From positions 1-64,000 of the forward strand of contig NZ_BLAD01000047.1 of the NCBI RefSeq assembly GCF_009687845.1: a stretch of DNA of 64,000 nucleotides, read 5' to 3'. The DNA is from Acrocarpospora corrugata. GTDB lineage: Bacteria; Actinomycetota; Actinomycetes; Streptosporangiales; Streptosporangiaceae. The position numbers and the translations under genes were made by a program. Positions 1 through 7,950 of this stretch are shown piece after piece (within the stretch, counting starts at the first letter, position 1; every line of letters begins with the position of its first letter). The notes beneath the pieces were generated by a model, which did no database searches, was not told where the DNA came from, and saw only the letters and a program-made list of their open reading frames with translations.

Positions 1-370
1 TGACCGCCGTCATGCGGATCGAGACGAGGATCCCAGGAATCTCGGCCCCGAGCTTCGCGGCGTAGCGCGCCGGGGGCTGGTCCGAGAACCAGTTGGCGTA
101 CTCCTCGTTCATTCCCGGGAAGTCCGCCGGATCGCTCAGCAGGATGCCGACCTCTACGACGTCATCAAGGGTGGCGCCCGCTGAGCGAAGCACCGCCTCG
201 CAGTTGGCAATCGCCTGTCGCGTCTGCTCCTGAATCGTCGGACCGGCGGGCTTGCCGGTGGCTACATCGACGCCTACCAAACCCGACACGTAGATGTGCT
301 GGCCCGCCTTGATCGCCTGACTGAAGAGCGGCGATGCCGGGGCCTCTGAGGTGGTGATCGCTTCGCGCAT
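1..370 (-). CDS. RidA/YjgF family protein, 3' end outside the window
   Basis: The reading frame begins at an ATG (368-370) and runs off the left edge. The visible part gives about 123 residues with the RidA pattern: an N-terminal FSQAIKAGQHIYVSG strand, a central helix IQEQTRQAIANCEAVL, then the segment GATLDDVVEVGILL and RYAAKLGAEIPGILVSIRMTA near the C terminus. RidA proteins are cytosolic trimers that hydrolyse reactive enamine/imine intermediates. The family is usually about 130 residues, so only a few residues are missing. The catalytic Arg lies in the IRMTA region. No operon partner is visible. The exact substrate cannot be told from this sequence. Confidence 0.85.
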   Translation of the reverse strand, partial: MREAITTSEAPASPLFSQAIKAGQHIYVSGLVGVDVATGKPAGPTIQEQTRQAIANCEAVLRSAGATLDDVVEVGILLSDPADFPGMNEEYANWFSDQPPARYAAKLGAEIPGILVSIRMTAV

Positions 371-605
371 GCGAGGCAAAGTACTGCACCCCTCCGGCGC
401 CGTCCAACTGATCAGCCGTCGCGGGCGCTGCCGTCTTTAGACGCTGTTGGACAGGTCCTCGGTGGCCGCGCCCCGGCTGAAGAACGTGCCGTCCTGGGTG
501 GCGCGCGGGCGGCGGCGGTCTGTTGGCCTTCGAGGGTCTTGTCGCGGATTCTGCCCTTGCCTTGGGTGTAGTTCCTCCTTTAGGTGAGTCAGCACAGGTC
601 GGCGA
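371..605. other. Gene-poor gap with a possible decayed C-terminal fragment
   Basis: No intact gene is visible. On the minus strand a short stretch (about 440-580) reads as KGRIRDKTLEGQQTAAAR and then, after a frame change, as TQDGTFFSRGAATEDLSNSV followed by a stop. This looks like the frameshifted tail of a lost protein that I cannot name. It could also be chance. Confidence 0.3.
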
Positions 606-2171
606 CTACGTCGTTGGATTCACGGCTGTCGCTAGGGTTCGTTGCCGCGGGCCTCGCGTGAGGACGTAGACGAACAGGACCGCCATCACTAGTGCGCCTG
701 CCCACATGGCCTGCTGCCAGCCGTCGACGAAGGACTCTTGGGCGGCTCGGGTCAGTGCCTGCGCCTGGGGGCCGAGCCCGTCGGCGGTCGCGAGGGCGTT
801 GGCGATGCCCTGGCGGGCGGTGTCGGCGGCGGCGTCCGGCACTCCGTCGAGCCGGGAGTCGATGGCGGCGCGGTAGCCAGCGGTCAGGACCGCTCCGAGC
901 AGCGCGACACCGAGCGCGGTGCCGAACTCCCGGGTGACGTCGTTGAGCGCGGAGGCGACGCCTTGACGGTCACGCGGCAAGGCGGTGGTGATGGCCTCGG
1001 TGGAGGGCGTCATCGTCAAGCCCATGCCGAGTCCCATGGCGAGCATGCCGGGCAGGAGCGAGAGATAGCCGCCGTCGACGGAGACGAAAATGGCCATGAG
1101 GACCAGCCCCGCACCGCCCAGGAAGATCCCTGAGGCCATCGTCGAGCGGCTGCCGATGCGCACGGCCACCCGCGGGGCGAGGCCGGAGGCGACCATCATC
1201 AGCAGCGCCATCGGCATGAGCGCCAGGGTGGAGCGAAGGCCGGACCAGCCGAGTACCGCCTGGAAGTACGGGAAGAGGACCACGAAGATCCCTGCCTGCA
1301 CGCCGAAGACCGTCAAAAGCGACACGGAACCGCTCGCCAGGCCTCGCTCACGAAACAGGCGGACGTCCAGGAGCGGAGCCTGCCGGCGCAGCTCCCATGC
1401 CACGAATCCGACAGCGGCGACGACGCCGACGAGGAGACCCAGAAGCGTCGCGGGCGCGGCCCAGCCTCGTACGGGCCCCTCATGGAGGAAGAAGACCAGC
1501 CCGACCACCGCGACCACGGACGACAGCGAACCGACGACGTCGAACCCCGGCCCTGACGCCTCGCGCGAGTTCGGGATGGATCGCGGCGCCATCACGACGG
1601 CGACGACGACGAGCACGACCGGCAGGACGAAGAGCCACCGCCAGTTCGCCAGGTCGACCAGTACGGCCGACAGGTACATCCCCAAGATGCCTCCCCCACC
1701 GGCGACGCCGGTCCACACGCCGATCGCCTTGGAGCGCTCCCCGTCAGGGAAGGTCGAGGTGATCACGGCGAGGGTGACCGGCATGATCATCGCCGCACCC
1801 ACGCCGCTCAGAAAACGCGCGGCGAGCATGATCTCCGACGACGTGGCGAGACCGGCCGCCGCACTCGCCATTCCGAAGACGAGCAGCCCCGCGATCAGCA
1901 CCGGCCTGCGGCCCCACCGGTCGCCCAGCGCACCGAGCGGCAGGAGCAACGCGGCCAAACTGATCGTGTAGATATTGATGAACCACAGGACCTCGGTCTG
2001 CGAGGCATCGAACGCGACGGCGAGCTCCGGCTGGGCGACGTTCAGCCCGGACACCGAAGCGATGACCGCCATGAGCGCGATACAGACCCCGACCAAGATC
2101 GTTCGTCGTTGTCGTGGGTCTTGGATGGTCTGATCGGGGGCTCCCGCGTCTGAGGACAGGTCCGTACTCAT
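606..2171 (-). CDS. DHA2-family MFS drug/proton antiporter
   Basis: A 521-residue integral membrane protein with the fold of the 14-helix DHA2 branch of the major facilitator superfamily, which exports drugs in exchange for protons. Visible signatures are the motif A loop GDRWGRRPVLIAG after helix 2, a Pro-rich motif C region (GVAGGGGILGMYLSAVL) in helix 5, and hydrophobic segments throughout. I chose the ATG at 2171, preceded by GAAAGGAA, rather than a longer frame that would run into the methyltransferase gene. It lies 10 bases behind that gene and is probably co-transcribed with it. The pair is divergent from an XRE-cupin regulator, which suggests inducible export. The substrate is unknown. 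Confidence 0.85.
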   Translation of the reverse strand: MSTDLSSDAGAPDQTIQDPRQRRTILVGVCIALMAVIASVSGLNVAQPELAVAFDASQTEVLWFINIYTISLAALLLPLGALGDRWGRRPVLIAGLLVFGMASAAAGLATSSEIMLAARFLSGVGAAMIMPVTLAVITSTFPDGERSKAIGVWTGVAGGGGILGMYLSAVLVDLANWRWLFVLPVVLVVVAVVMAPRSIPNSREASGPGFDVVGSLSSVVAVVGLVFFLHEGPVRGWAAPATLLGLLVGVVAAVGFVAWELRRQAPLLDVRLFRERGLASGSVSLLTVFGVQAGIFVVLFPYFQAVLGWSGLRSTLALMPMALLMMVASGLAPRVAVRIGSRSTMASGIFLGGAGLVLMAIFVSVDGGYLSLLPGMLAMGLGMGLTMTPSTEAITTALPRDRQGVASALNDVTREFGTALGVALLGAVLTAGYRAAIDSRLDGVPDAAADTARQGIANALATADGLGPQAQALTRAAQESFVDGWQQAMWAGALVMAVLFVYVLTRGPRQRTLATAVNPTT

Positions 2172-2181
2172 GGGATTCCTT

Positions 2182-2808
2182 TCAAAAGGGCAAGGGGAAC
2201 CGGCGTCGGGTGGCGCGCACGACGACGTCGTGGAGGGGGACCGCTTGGCCCCCGTGGGCGGTGAGTGTGCGGAGGTGCTCTTCGGCGGTGACGATCTCCC
2301 ACGCCATGTCGTCCATGCGCGCGGTGATGGCCGCGGAGGTGGCCGACGCTTCGGCCGGAGGGTGATGTCCGTGGCCGGTGGCACCAGGGGTGTGCAGGTG
2401 CCCCACGATTAGCAGCGTGCCGCCGGGAGCCACCCATCCGGCGATGCGGTCGTAGAACTCCAGTTGAGGCATCGCCGGATGGGCGTAGTGGGTCATGACC
2501 AGGTCGAACCGCGCGCCCGGACTCCAGACGCTCAGATCCGCCTCAACCCACCGCAAACGCTCACTCGCCGCCGCGCGCTCGGCAGCGCGAGCAAGGGCCT
2601 CGGACGAGATGTCGGCCGCGGTGACCTGCCAGCCGTTGGCGGCAAGCCAGATCGCCTCGGCGCCGCCGCCGCACCCCGCATCCAGCGCCGTCCCCGGCGT
2701 CAGGCCGCCGGTCTCACGAGCGAGGTACGGATTTGGCGGGTTCATAGATCCGGGTCGCCCTTGTCGCCAGTGCCGGTCCCAGTAGTCCTTGTCGAATCCG
2801 TGCGTCAC
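2182..2808 (-). CDS. Class I SAM-dependent methyltransferase
   Basis: A 208-residue cytosolic methyltransferase. The SAM-binding motif I is LDAGCGGGAEAIWLA (about residues 41-55), followed by the acidic residue of motif II in VTAADISSEAL and the motif IV region ARFDLVMTHYAHP. The N-terminal FDKDYWDRHW is common in the TehB/thiol methyltransferase-like group. It is the first gene of a two-gene operon with the downstream efflux pump and is divergent from the XRE-cupin regulator 100 bases away. Small-molecule methylation combined with export would fit detoxification, but that is inference from context. Confidence 0.82.
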   Translation of the reverse strand: MTHGFDKDYWDRHWRQGRPGSMNPPNPYLARETGGLTPGTALDAGCGGGAEAIWLAANGWQVTAADISSEALARAAERAAASERLRWVEADLSVWSPGARFDLVMTHYAHPAMPQLEFYDRIAGWVAPGGTLLIVGHLHTPGATGHGHHPPAEASATSAAITARMDDMAWEIVTAEEHLRTLTAHGGQAVPLHDVVVRATRRRFPLPF

Positions 2809-2885
2809 AGCTCGTCCTCCCCGCGCGCGATGATCTCTCCGTCACCCTCATGGTGCCGACAGGGAAGGCGGATCCGCAAACATTG

Positions 2886-2899
2886 TTGCCGAATGGCAA
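2886..2899. promoter_or_regulatory. Candidate operator TTGCC-N4-GGCAA
   Basis: A perfect inverted repeat TTGCCGAATGGCAA lies in the 100-base gap between the divergent methyltransferase and XRE-cupin genes, 9 bases before the regulator's start. Its position suggests autoregulation and joint control of both directions by the XRE-cupin protein. This is inferred from position and symmetry only. Confidence 0.5.
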
Positions 2900-2908
2900 A
2901 ATGGAGAG

Positions 2909-3526
2909 GTGGACGAAACCATTGATCGCACTCTTGACGCTGTCGGGCCGAGGCTGAAACTCCTTCGGCTGCATCGCGACGTCACACTCGCCGACCTGGC
3001 GGCGGAGACCGGCATCTCCACCAGCACCCTGTCCCGGCTCGAAGCGGGCCTGCGACGCCCCACGCTCGAACAGCTGCTACCGCTCGCCCGCGCCCACGGG
3101 GTCACACTCGACGAACTCGTCGACGCGCCGCCGACCGGCGACCCCCGCATCCACCTGCGTCCCATCCCCTGCGGCGACGGCTCGGTCATCCTGCCGCTGA
3201 CCCGCAGGGCCGGCGGAATCCAGGCCTACAAGTTCGTCCTCCCGGCCGGAAGCGACGACGCGGAACCCGACCCGCGCACCCATGAGGGCTACGACTGGGT
3301 CTATGTCCTCAACGGCACGCTCCGCCTGGTACTCGGGGAACACGACCTCATCCTCAAACCCGGGGAGGCCGCGGAGTTCGACACGCGCACCCCGCACTGG
3401 TTCGGGGCCACCAGCGCCGGTCCCGTCGAGTTCCTGAGCCTCATCGGGAAACAAGGCGAACGCACCCACGTCCGGGCAGCACCGAGAGCGAAGAACGGGC
3501 CCGGCGGGGATGCCGCCGGGCCCTGA
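2909..3526 (+). CDS. XRE-family regulator with C-terminal cupin domain
   Basis: A 205-residue DNA-binding protein. Residues about 13-70 form an XRE helix-turn-helix (LKLLRLHRDVTLADLAAETG, then ISTSTLSRLEAGLRRPTLEQL). Residues about 105-185 form a cupin sensor with HEGYDWVYVLNGTLRLVLG and the later PHWFGATS. Such proteins sense a small ligand and repress neighbouring genes. The start is a GTG with GGAGAG directly abutting it and no properly spaced ribosome site, so the mRNA may be leaderless. It is divergent from the methyltransferase/efflux operon, its likely target. A strong hairpin overlaps its last codons. Confidence 0.85.
   Translation: MDETIDRTLDAVGPRLKLLRLHRDVTLADLAAETGISTSTLSRLEAGLRRPTLEQLLPLARAHGVTLDELVDAPPTGDPRIHLRPIPCGDGSVILPLTRRAGGIQAYKFVLPAGSDDAEPDPRTHEGYDWVYVLNGTLRLVLGEHDLILKPGEAAEFDTRTPHWFGATSAGPVEFLSLIGKQGERTHVRAAPRAKNGPGGDAAGP
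3497..3523. terminator. 11-bp perfect hairpin overlapping the end of the regulator gene
   Basis: GGGCCCGGCGG and its exact complement are separated by five bases, and the right arm ends at the base before the TGA stop of the XRE-cupin gene. The convergent pepX gene stops at 3551, so the hairpin probably acts as a bidirectional terminator. There is no U-run, as is common in actinomycetes. Confidence 0.6.
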
Positions 3527-3550
3527 GATATGCCGGGGAGTGTCCCGGTA

Positions 3551-5506
3551 CTAGAAGAGACGGTTGTCCGGCACCGGCAGCTCGATCTCGCCGGGGCCGA
3601 TCCAACGGCCACGCCTCGCCATGACGTCGCCGTCGGTCAGCGCGGGCTCAGCGCCGAGGACGAGCGGGATCCGCACCTTGCTTCTTTGCAGGTCGACCGT
3701 GACGGTGGCCCCGGTGGCCGTCTCACCGCTGTACGTCGAGTCGGTTCCGGCGATCACCAGACCCAGGCGATGCCCCTGCTTGAAGGTGTAGTCCTGCGGC
3801 AGGGTCTCCCATTCGACCTCGCCGTACGCGCCCGGGGCCAGCGGGGAGGACTGGCTGAGCGAGTCGCGGTTCTGTACGTCGATCCAGCCGCGGGCCACGA
3901 TCTCCAGCGGCCGGGTGACCATGTTCGTCACGACCTTGCGGTAGCAGCCGTCGTCGGTGGCGGACGCCTCGCCGTGGCAGCTCTCCTCGGCCAGGGTGGT
4001 GATGCCCTGCCCGCGCCTCCAGTCGATCCTGGAGTCGTCACCGAAGTCCACCAGGAGCGCGGTCAGGTTGGCGGTCGGCTTGTCGAGCGCCACTCGCAGA
4101 TTGACGATGGGCGTGCCGGACAGGCGCAGGTCGCGGGCGAGTTCGCCGGTGGTGAAGGCCACCCGGCCCGGCTGGATCGTGCCGACGTTGGCGACCATCG
4201 CGTTCTCCGACTGGCGGATGTCGGTGAATGCCACGGTCTCACCCTTGCCGGCCTGGACGAGGCCGAGTGTCCCGTCGGCCGCCGGGCGGAAGACCTGGCC
4301 CGACGCCTCCGACACGGGCCAGTCACGCTGAGTGATCCACTCGGTGGGGCCGACCTGCACGTCGGCGCGGGGCTCCCGCATGACGTCGTTCCTGACGCCC
4401 AGCAGCCAGTAGTCGAACCAGGCGTGCAGCGTGTCGACCCACACGTCCCGGCGTCCCTCGAAGTCGAAGGGATCCACATGCTGGTACTGGCCGACCCAGA
4501 TCTTGCGCGGCACGCCCTGCTTGGCCAGCGCGTCCCACCAGGTGGAGAAGTGGTCGGGCTTGACGTTCATGTCGTTGACCGTGTGTACGGCGAACACGCT
4601 GGCCCGCACGCCGCGGACATCGCCCAGCGTGCCGTCGATGTAGTCGCGCTCGGCCCAGAAGGGGCTGTAGTTGCCGGTGTCGTCGCCGTCCTGGGCGTCC
4701 AGCTCGGCCCGTACGGCGGCGCACTTGGCGGCCGGGTCGGTGTCGACCAAGCTCGCCAGGTACGACATGTAGTCATAGTTGTAGACCACGCCGTTGGAGC
4801 GCTGGTACTTGTACCAGGAGCTGATCGCGGAGATCGGGACGATGGTCTCCAGGCCCTTGACGCCGGTCGCCGCGACCGCGTTGGCCAGCGTGCCGTCGTA
4901 GGACTTGCCGATCATCCCGGCCTTGCCGGTGCTCCAGTCGGCGAACGCCTGGGTGCCGTCGGCGTGGTAGGCGGTGGCGCGGCCGTTCAGCCAGTCGATG
5001 ACGGCCTTGCCGCCCAGCACGTCCGCCCGCCCGCCGACGTCGGGGCAGCCGTCGGACTTGGTGGTTCCGATCATGTCGACGTTGAGCACCGCGTACCCAC
5101 GGGGCACGAAGTAGTTGTCGTAGTACAGCGGGAACTTGGCGAGGTTGCCCGCCGGGTCGTAGACCTTGTGCTCGGTTTCGTTGCCTCGGCCGGAGTTGTC
5201 GTAGTACGGGCTCTCATCGATGATCGCCGGCACTTTGAGGCCGGGACCCGACTGGTTGGGCCTGATGATGTCGACCCGGACCCGGTCCAGCTGTCCGTTG
5301 GCGTCGCTGTCGACGCTCGACTCGACGTAGACGTGTTCGCGGATGGCGTCGGCGTAGGAGAAGACGGGCTGGGTGCGCCCCTGTTCGACGGTGATGGCGG
5401 GGGTGCTGAGCGCCTGCACCGGGGTGGCTCCGATCAGGACCAGGCCCACGGCGATGACGGCTGCTCGTAACGGTGGCACAGATGACTCCAGAGATTCGGG
5501 AAACAT
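3551..5506 (-). CDS. Secreted Xaa-Pro dipeptidyl-peptidase (S15 family)
   Basis: A 651-residue serine peptidase that would release N-terminal X-Pro dipeptides outside the cell. The first 30 residues form a signal peptide (hydrophobic AAVIAVGLVLIGA followed by TPVQALS). The alpha/beta-hydrolase domain carries the nucleophile motif GKSYDG near residue 200, an acidic residue in AVHTVNDMNV near residue 315 and the His in GQYQHVDPF near residue 344. The last 260 residues form the jelly-roll domain typical of S15 enzymes. I chose the ATG at 5506 because it directly precedes a normal signal peptide. It is monocistronic, with a palindrome (5522-5539) upstream. Confidence 0.9.
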   Translation of the reverse strand: MFPESLESSVPPLRAAVIAVGLVLIGATPVQALSTPAITVEQGRTQPVFSYADAIREHVYVESSVDSDANGQLDRVRVDIIRPNQSGPGLKVPAIIDESPYYDNSGRGNETEHKVYDPAGNLAKFPLYYDNYFVPRGYAVLNVDMIGTTKSDGCPDVGGRADVLGGKAVIDWLNGRATAYHADGTQAFADWSTGKAGMIGKSYDGTLANAVAATGVKGLETIVPISAISSWYKYQRSNGVVYNYDYMSYLASLVDTDPAAKCAAVRAELDAQDGDDTGNYSPFWAERDYIDGTLGDVRGVRASVFAVHTVNDMNVKPDHFSTWWDALAKQGVPRKIWVGQYQHVDPFDFEGRRDVWVDTLHAWFDYWLLGVRNDVMREPRADVQVGPTEWITQRDWPVSEASGQVFRPAADGTLGLVQAGKGETVAFTDIRQSENAMVANVGTIQPGRVAFTTGELARDLRLSGTPIVNLRVALDKPTANLTALLVDFGDDSRIDWRRGQGITTLAEESCHGEASATDDGCYRKVVTNMVTRPLEIVARGWIDVQNRDSLSQSSPLAPGAYGEVEWETLPQDYTFKQGHRLGLVIAGTDSTYSGETATGATVTVDLQRSKVRIPLVLGAEPALTDGDVMARRGRWIGPGEIELPVPDNRLF

Positions 5507-5521
5507 CCGTAATCTCCGGCA

Positions 5522-5539
5522 TTGTCCGTATATGGACAA
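5522..5539. promoter_or_regulatory. Candidate operator TTGTCC-N6-GGACAA before pepX
   Basis: An 18-bp inverted repeat (arms TTGTCC and GGACAA around GTATAT) lies 16 bases upstream of the pepX start. It is AT-rich compared with its surroundings and overlaps the expected promoter. The cognate regulator is unknown. Confidence 0.45.
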
Positions 5540-5620
5540 GATCTCTTTATGGGTTCGACATCAGCTTGGTTTTACTGTGTGACATTGCACATTCAACAGG
5601 TCCGCGTAAACGGCACGCGA

Positions 5621-6256
5621 TCAGGGTTCCGCGTGCCGGTCGAGGCCGAGTGTCGCGATGAGGTCTTCGTGGAGCTCGAACCAGACACGATGGCAGGAAT
5701 CGACGTCGGTGCGGTCGATCCAGGAGCCCTCCCCGGCTTGGGCGCGCGCCAGGGCTGTGGCGAATCGGGTGTCGTATCCGCGGAACCGGGTGAGGACGCC
5801 TCCGAGCCGGTCTGAGAGTGGCGTGAGCGCGTGGTCGATGATGGCGAGTTCGTGGAGGATTCTGGCGTCCCAGGCGGGATCGGAGTGGTCGTTGACGGCG
5901 AGCCGATCGCCGGCGGTGGGGCGGAGTTGCCAGTCGGTGCAGGCTCGGAGCAGCAGGGCGTTCAGCGGGAGGAACTCGCGGTGGACGTCACGGACCTCGT
6001 CGGCGCCGCCGACGTCCGCGAGCTCGGCCGCGAGCTGGCGCTCGTTCTCGGCGCGGCCCCGTTCGGTCAGCGACCAACCTCCGGTGCCGGCGAAGGCGGT
6101 GTGCCCGACCCACCCGCGTGCCTCGGCGTCGAGCAGCGCCTCTTTCGTGTCGGCCAGATCGAGCCCGTACCGATGAGCGATCACCGGGGTGTCCGCGAAG
6201 CCGGTGATGCGCACGGCGTGCAGGGCCAGGAGGCCGGGCGAAGAGTCCCGCGTCAC
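5621..6256 (-). CDS. Winged-helix-like regulatory protein of unknown family
   Basis: A 211-residue protein. The N terminus (LLALHAVRITGFADTPVIAHRYGLDLADTKEALLDAEARGWV, followed by a short wing and SLTERGR) looks like a MarR/PadR-type winged helix. The C-terminal two-thirds is helical with conserved-looking Trp and His residues and could bind a ligand. The start is a GTG whose GTGA overlaps the stop of the gene ahead, so translation is coupled. With that upstream gene it forms a two-gene operon divergent from the PEP-utilising phosphotransferase gene and is likely to regulate it. I cannot name the family with certainty. Confidence 0.65.
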   Translation of the reverse strand: MTRDSSPGLLALHAVRITGFADTPVIAHRYGLDLADTKEALLDAEARGWVGHTAFAGTGGWSLTERGRAENERQLAAELADVGGADEVRDVHREFLPLNALLLRACTDWQLRPTAGDRLAVNDHSDPAWDARILHELAIIDHALTPLSDRLGGVLTRFRGYDTRFATALARAQAGEGSWIDRTDVDSCHRVWFELHEDLIATLGLDRHAEP

Positions 6257-6657
6257 GCGCCCGCGTCCTGTCGTCCCGCCAGGCGGTTGTATCGCTGCTG
6301 GCACGCCTGCGGGGAGTTGAATCCCATCGCGTGCGCCATCTGTGCCCAGGACAGGCCCGCGCTCCGGGCGATGAACAGCAGAGCGGTTTCGAGTCCCTCG
6401 ACCTCGGCGCGCGCGGCGGGCAGGAGAGCGAGGGCGCTCAGGATGTCCTCCGGGTCGAGATCGGCGCCGCGCCAGACGGCGAACTGCGCGAGGTCGACCG
6501 CCGACGGCGGGACGGGCGAGGGCCGCCAGGGACGGGCGTCGAGCTCATCTGCGCCCAGGGCCATCAGATGCTCACGCGCGTCCTGCTCACGGTGGGCCTG
6601 GGCGTGGTCAGCGTGCGCGGTGTGAGCGATGTCCTGCTTGCGCGGCATGCGACTCAT
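6253..6657 (-). CDS. Small helix-turn-helix DNA-binding protein
   Basis: A 134-residue protein. The C-terminal segment ETALLFIARSAGLSWAQMAHAMGFNSPQACQQRYNRL has the spacing of a helix-turn-helix resembling sigma-factor region 4 or a Myb-like fold. The N-terminal third is rich in His, Ala and Asp and looks unstructured. I used the internal ATG at 6657 rather than an upstream TTG. It shares a 4-base overlap with the following regulator gene. A 29-bp near-palindrome (6667-6695) begins 10 bases upstream and is probably the operator for this operon and the divergent gene. Confidence 0.65.
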   Translation of the reverse strand: MSRMPRKQDIAHTAHADHAQAHREQDAREHLMALGADELDARPWRPSPVPPSAVDLAQFAVWRGADLDPEDILSALALLPAARAEVEGLETALLFIARSAGLSWAQMAHAMGFNSPQACQQRYNRLAGRQDAGA

Positions 6658-6666
6658 GATCCACAA

Positions 6667-6695
6667 TCAACGAAATGTTGTCAACATTCTGTTGA
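6667..6695. promoter_or_regulatory. 29-bp dyad operator between divergent genes
   Basis: The core AATGTTGTCAACATT (6674-6688) is a perfect 15-bp palindrome. It is extended outward by TCAAC on the left and GTTGA on the right, giving two 14-base arms with two mismatches around a central T. It fills most of the 51-base gap between the regulator operon and the PEP-utilising gene, so a bound protein could control both directions. Confidence 0.65.
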
Positions 6696-6708
6696 AAGGT
6701 GGGGGTGG

Positions 6709-7905
6709 GTGATCGTACCCCTCATGGAGGCTGTCGCCGATACCTGCGGGGGCAAGGCCGGCGCACTCGGCGCGCTGCTCCGCGCGGGTCTGCCGGTTCC
6801 TGACGGCTTCGTCGTCCCGTTCGCCGCTTACCTCGCCGCCGTACGCGACCTGGACCTCGCGCGGTCGGACGAGCTCGACGCGGCGCGGCGGATGATCGAG
6901 GCGCGTCCGGTTCACGCCACCGTGATCGACGCGCTGGGACGCGCACTCGGCGAGCTCGGCGATCCGCCCGTGGCGGTGAGATCATCGGCGGCGAATGAGG
7001 ACACCGGTCAGGCATCGGCGGCCGGCCGGCACGACAGCTTCCTCGCTGTGCAGGGAGTCAGCGGGGTCGCCGATGCCGTACGTGCCTGCTGGGCGTCGCT
7101 GTTCTCTCCACGCGCCATCGAGCCGTACGACGATCTTGTGATGGCCGTCATCGTCCAGCGCCATCTGGATGCCGAGGTGTCCGGGGTCATGTTCACACCC
7201 GCGGACCCGGACGACGTGACCCAGATCGAGGCGTCCTGGGGCCTTGGCCCCAGCATCGTCGGGGGCACGGTCACCCCTGACGCCTACCGCGTGTCCGGGG
7301 ACGGGTCGGTCACCCGCACCATCGCCGACAAACGGACCCGCCTTGACCGGCGCGGCACGCGGCTCGTCATGAGCGACGTGCCCACCCGTGCCCGGAACCA
7401 ACCGGCGATCGACGACGCGACCGCCACGCGGCTCGCCGAGCTGGGTGGGGAGATCGCTGCCGTACTCGGTGGGCCGCAGGACATCGAGTGGGCGATCACC
7501 GACGAGCGCACCTGGGTTCTGCAAGCCCGGCCGGTCACCGCCGCTCCCCCACCGCCTTCCGGCGTCTCGGACACCCCACTCACGGGAACACCGGGCAGCC
7601 GCGGGACCGTGACCGGCACCGCGAGGATCGTCCGTGGTCCCGGCGACTTCGCGCGCGTGCATCCGGGAGACATCCTCGTCTGCCCCTTCACCGACCCCGC
7701 TTGGACGCCGCTGCTGCGCATCGCCGCCGGCGTCGTCACCGAGACCGGAGGCGTGCTGTCCCACGCCGCGATCGTCGCTCGCGAGCACGCCATCCCCGCC
7801 GTCCTCGGCGTCCAGAACGCGACGAGCAGGCTCCACGACGGCACGATCATCACCATCGACGGCTCCACCGGCACCGTCACGACGACAAACCGAACCCACA
7901 GCTAA
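6709..7905 (+). CDS. Short PEP/pyruvate-binding phosphotransferase (PEP synthase-like)
   Basis: A 398-residue protein with two of the domains found in PEP synthases and rifampicin phosphotransferases. An N-terminal ATP-grasp PPDK_N domain (GGKAGALGALLRAGLPVPDGF, later VRSSAANED) covers about residues 5-290. A C-terminal swivelling phosphohistidine domain carries TGGVLSHAAIVAREHAIPAV near residue 345, with the catalytic His in LSHAA. The large central substrate domain of rifampicin phosphotransferase (family length about 865) is absent. The start is a GTG preceded by AAAGGTGGGGG. It is divergent from two regulator genes and precedes a histidine phosphatase. The phosphoryl acceptor is unknown. 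Confidence 0.8.
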   Translation: MIVPLMEAVADTCGGKAGALGALLRAGLPVPDGFVVPFAAYLAAVRDLDLARSDELDAARRMIEARPVHATVIDALGRALGELGDPPVAVRSSAANEDTGQASAAGRHDSFLAVQGVSGVADAVRACWASLFSPRAIEPYDDLVMAVIVQRHLDAEVSGVMFTPADPDDVTQIEASWGLGPSIVGGTVTPDAYRVSGDGSVTRTIADKRTRLDRRGTRLVMSDVPTRARNQPAIDDATATRLAELGGEIAAVLGGPQDIEWAITDERTWVLQARPVTAAPPPPSGVSDTPLTGTPGSRGTVTGTARIVRGPGDFARVHPGDILVCPFTDPAWTPLLRIAAGVVTETGGVLSHAAIVAREHAIPAVLGVQNATSRLHDGTIITIDGSTGTVTTTNRTHS

Positions 7906-7918
7906 CGGATCGAAAGGA

Positions 7919-7944
7919 GTAGGGAAGCGGTTCCGCGTCCCTAC
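7919..7944. other. Hairpin between ribosome site and start codon of the phosphatase gene
   Basis: GTAGGGA...TCCCTAC (7 bp) continues into GCGG...CCGC with one internal mismatch and a 2-base loop. A good ribosome site GAAAGGAG (7912-7919) lies directly before the hairpin, but the ATG at 7951 lies 31 bases further on. The stem could bring the two together, hide the start, or simply terminate the upstream transcript. Confidence 0.5.
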
Positions 7945-7950
7945 CATTCA

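Noticed and set aside
3530-5470. 646-codon plus-strand frame opposite pepX
   Set aside because: Low-complexity antisense reading; the minus strand holds a full S15 peptidase with signal peptide and catalytic motifs.
5574-5592. CRP-type site (TGTGACATTGCACA)
   Set aside because: Only TGTG/CACA symmetry and a weak match; a better dyad lies closer to pepX and no CRP context is visible.
6709-7905. Rifampicin phosphotransferase (rph)
   Set aside because: The ATP-grasp and phosphohistidine domains fit, but the central rifamycin-binding domain is missing and no RAE is upstream.
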